From assembly GCA_002591625.1 (NCBI GenBank), contig PCDB01000016.1:25192-30919 (forward strand): a stretch of 5,728 nucleotides of DNA. The letters are read 5' to 3'. Below are positions 5,702-5,728 of the stretch, piece after piece. The position numbers and the translations under genes were made by a program. Origin of the DNA: Porticoccaceae bacterium. GTDB lineage: Bacteria; Pseudomonadota; Gammaproteobacteria; Pseudomonadales; Porticoccaceae. The stretch's first letter is position 1. Every line of letters starts with the position of its first letter. Below the pieces are notes generated by a model, which worked only from the letters and a program-made list of their open reading frames with translations, had not been told where the DNA came from and ran no database searches.

Positions 5702-5728
5702 CTTGGAAAACTCGGTTGTTTATCCAAG
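5702..5728. repeat. Hairpin at the window edge
   Basis: CTTGGAAAAC (5702-5711) pairs with GTTT (5718-5721) and TCCAAG (5723-5728), giving a 10-base-pair stem with one bulged A (5722) and a six-base loop TCGGTT. The right arm ends exactly at the last base of the window, so the stem may extend further and any following T-run is out of view. It could be a terminator, a leader hairpin of a gene to the right, or part of a repeat element. On the minus strand no T-run follows directly, which disfavours a leftward terminator. Confidence 0.45.

Larger units (their letters stand above)
5320..5728. other. 409-base stretch without a convincing gene, AT-rich toward its right end
   Basis: No convincing protein-coding gene is visible on either strand. 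The first ~90 bases hold the likely leftward promoter of the glycosyltransferase-like gene. Two tiny frames are present but unsupported: plus 5401-5463 (20 codons, MLEKKLSLVLQG start, weak GGAA upstream) and minus 5533-5465 (22 codons, ending NPNDLVKQAVNSVN). From about 5560 the sequence becomes strongly AT-rich with T-runs. It then holds an inverted repeat around a TATAAT box and a hairpin at the window edge. The right part may be the control region of a gene beyond the window. Confidence 0.5.

Overview
The window looks like ordinary chromosomal DNA of a Gram-negative proteobacterium, most likely a marine or environmental gammaproteobacterium. This is inferred from gene content only: an RPE65-type carotenoid oxygenase, a secreted or membrane metallo-beta-lactamase-fold hydrolase and a proteobacterial NUDIX subfamily. 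There are no rRNA or tRNA genes and no species-specific marker. Base composition is moderate in the genes and clearly AT-rich in the last ~170 bases. I see no insertion sequence, phage gene, CRISPR array or toxin-antitoxin pair.

Layout, left to right. (1) Bases 1-1404, plus strand: the 3' nine-tenths or so of a carotenoid/stilbene cleavage oxygenase whose start lies before the window. (2) Bases 1554-2462, plus strand: a membrane-anchored coiled-coil/TPR protein with its own promoter-like sequence and a strong ribosome binding site. (3) Bases 2545-3612, minus strand: a membrane-anchored MBL-fold hydrolase, convergent with the TPR gene. (4) Bases 3613-3827: a divergent control region with promoter-like elements for both directions and a 21-codon reading frame shaped like a lipoprotein signal peptide. 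(5) Bases 3834-4574, plus strand: a NUDIX hydrolase with an ambiguous start. (6) Bases 4591-5319, minus strand: a DxD glycosyltransferase-like protein, convergent with the NUDIX gene across 16 bases. (7) Bases 5320-5728: no convincing gene, but promoter-like elements, an inverted repeat around a TATAAT box, and a hairpin at the window edge.

The genes do not form one operon. Orientation changes three times (++-+-), and each gene appears to carry its own control signals. No shared pathway can be argued beyond loose housekeeping or accessory metabolism. The most useful second-look items are a Tyr at the position where the oxygenase family normally has a second-shell Glu, the lipobox mini-frame upstream of the NUDIX gene, and the structured AT-rich right edge. 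I do not see a previously undescribed multi-gene system here.
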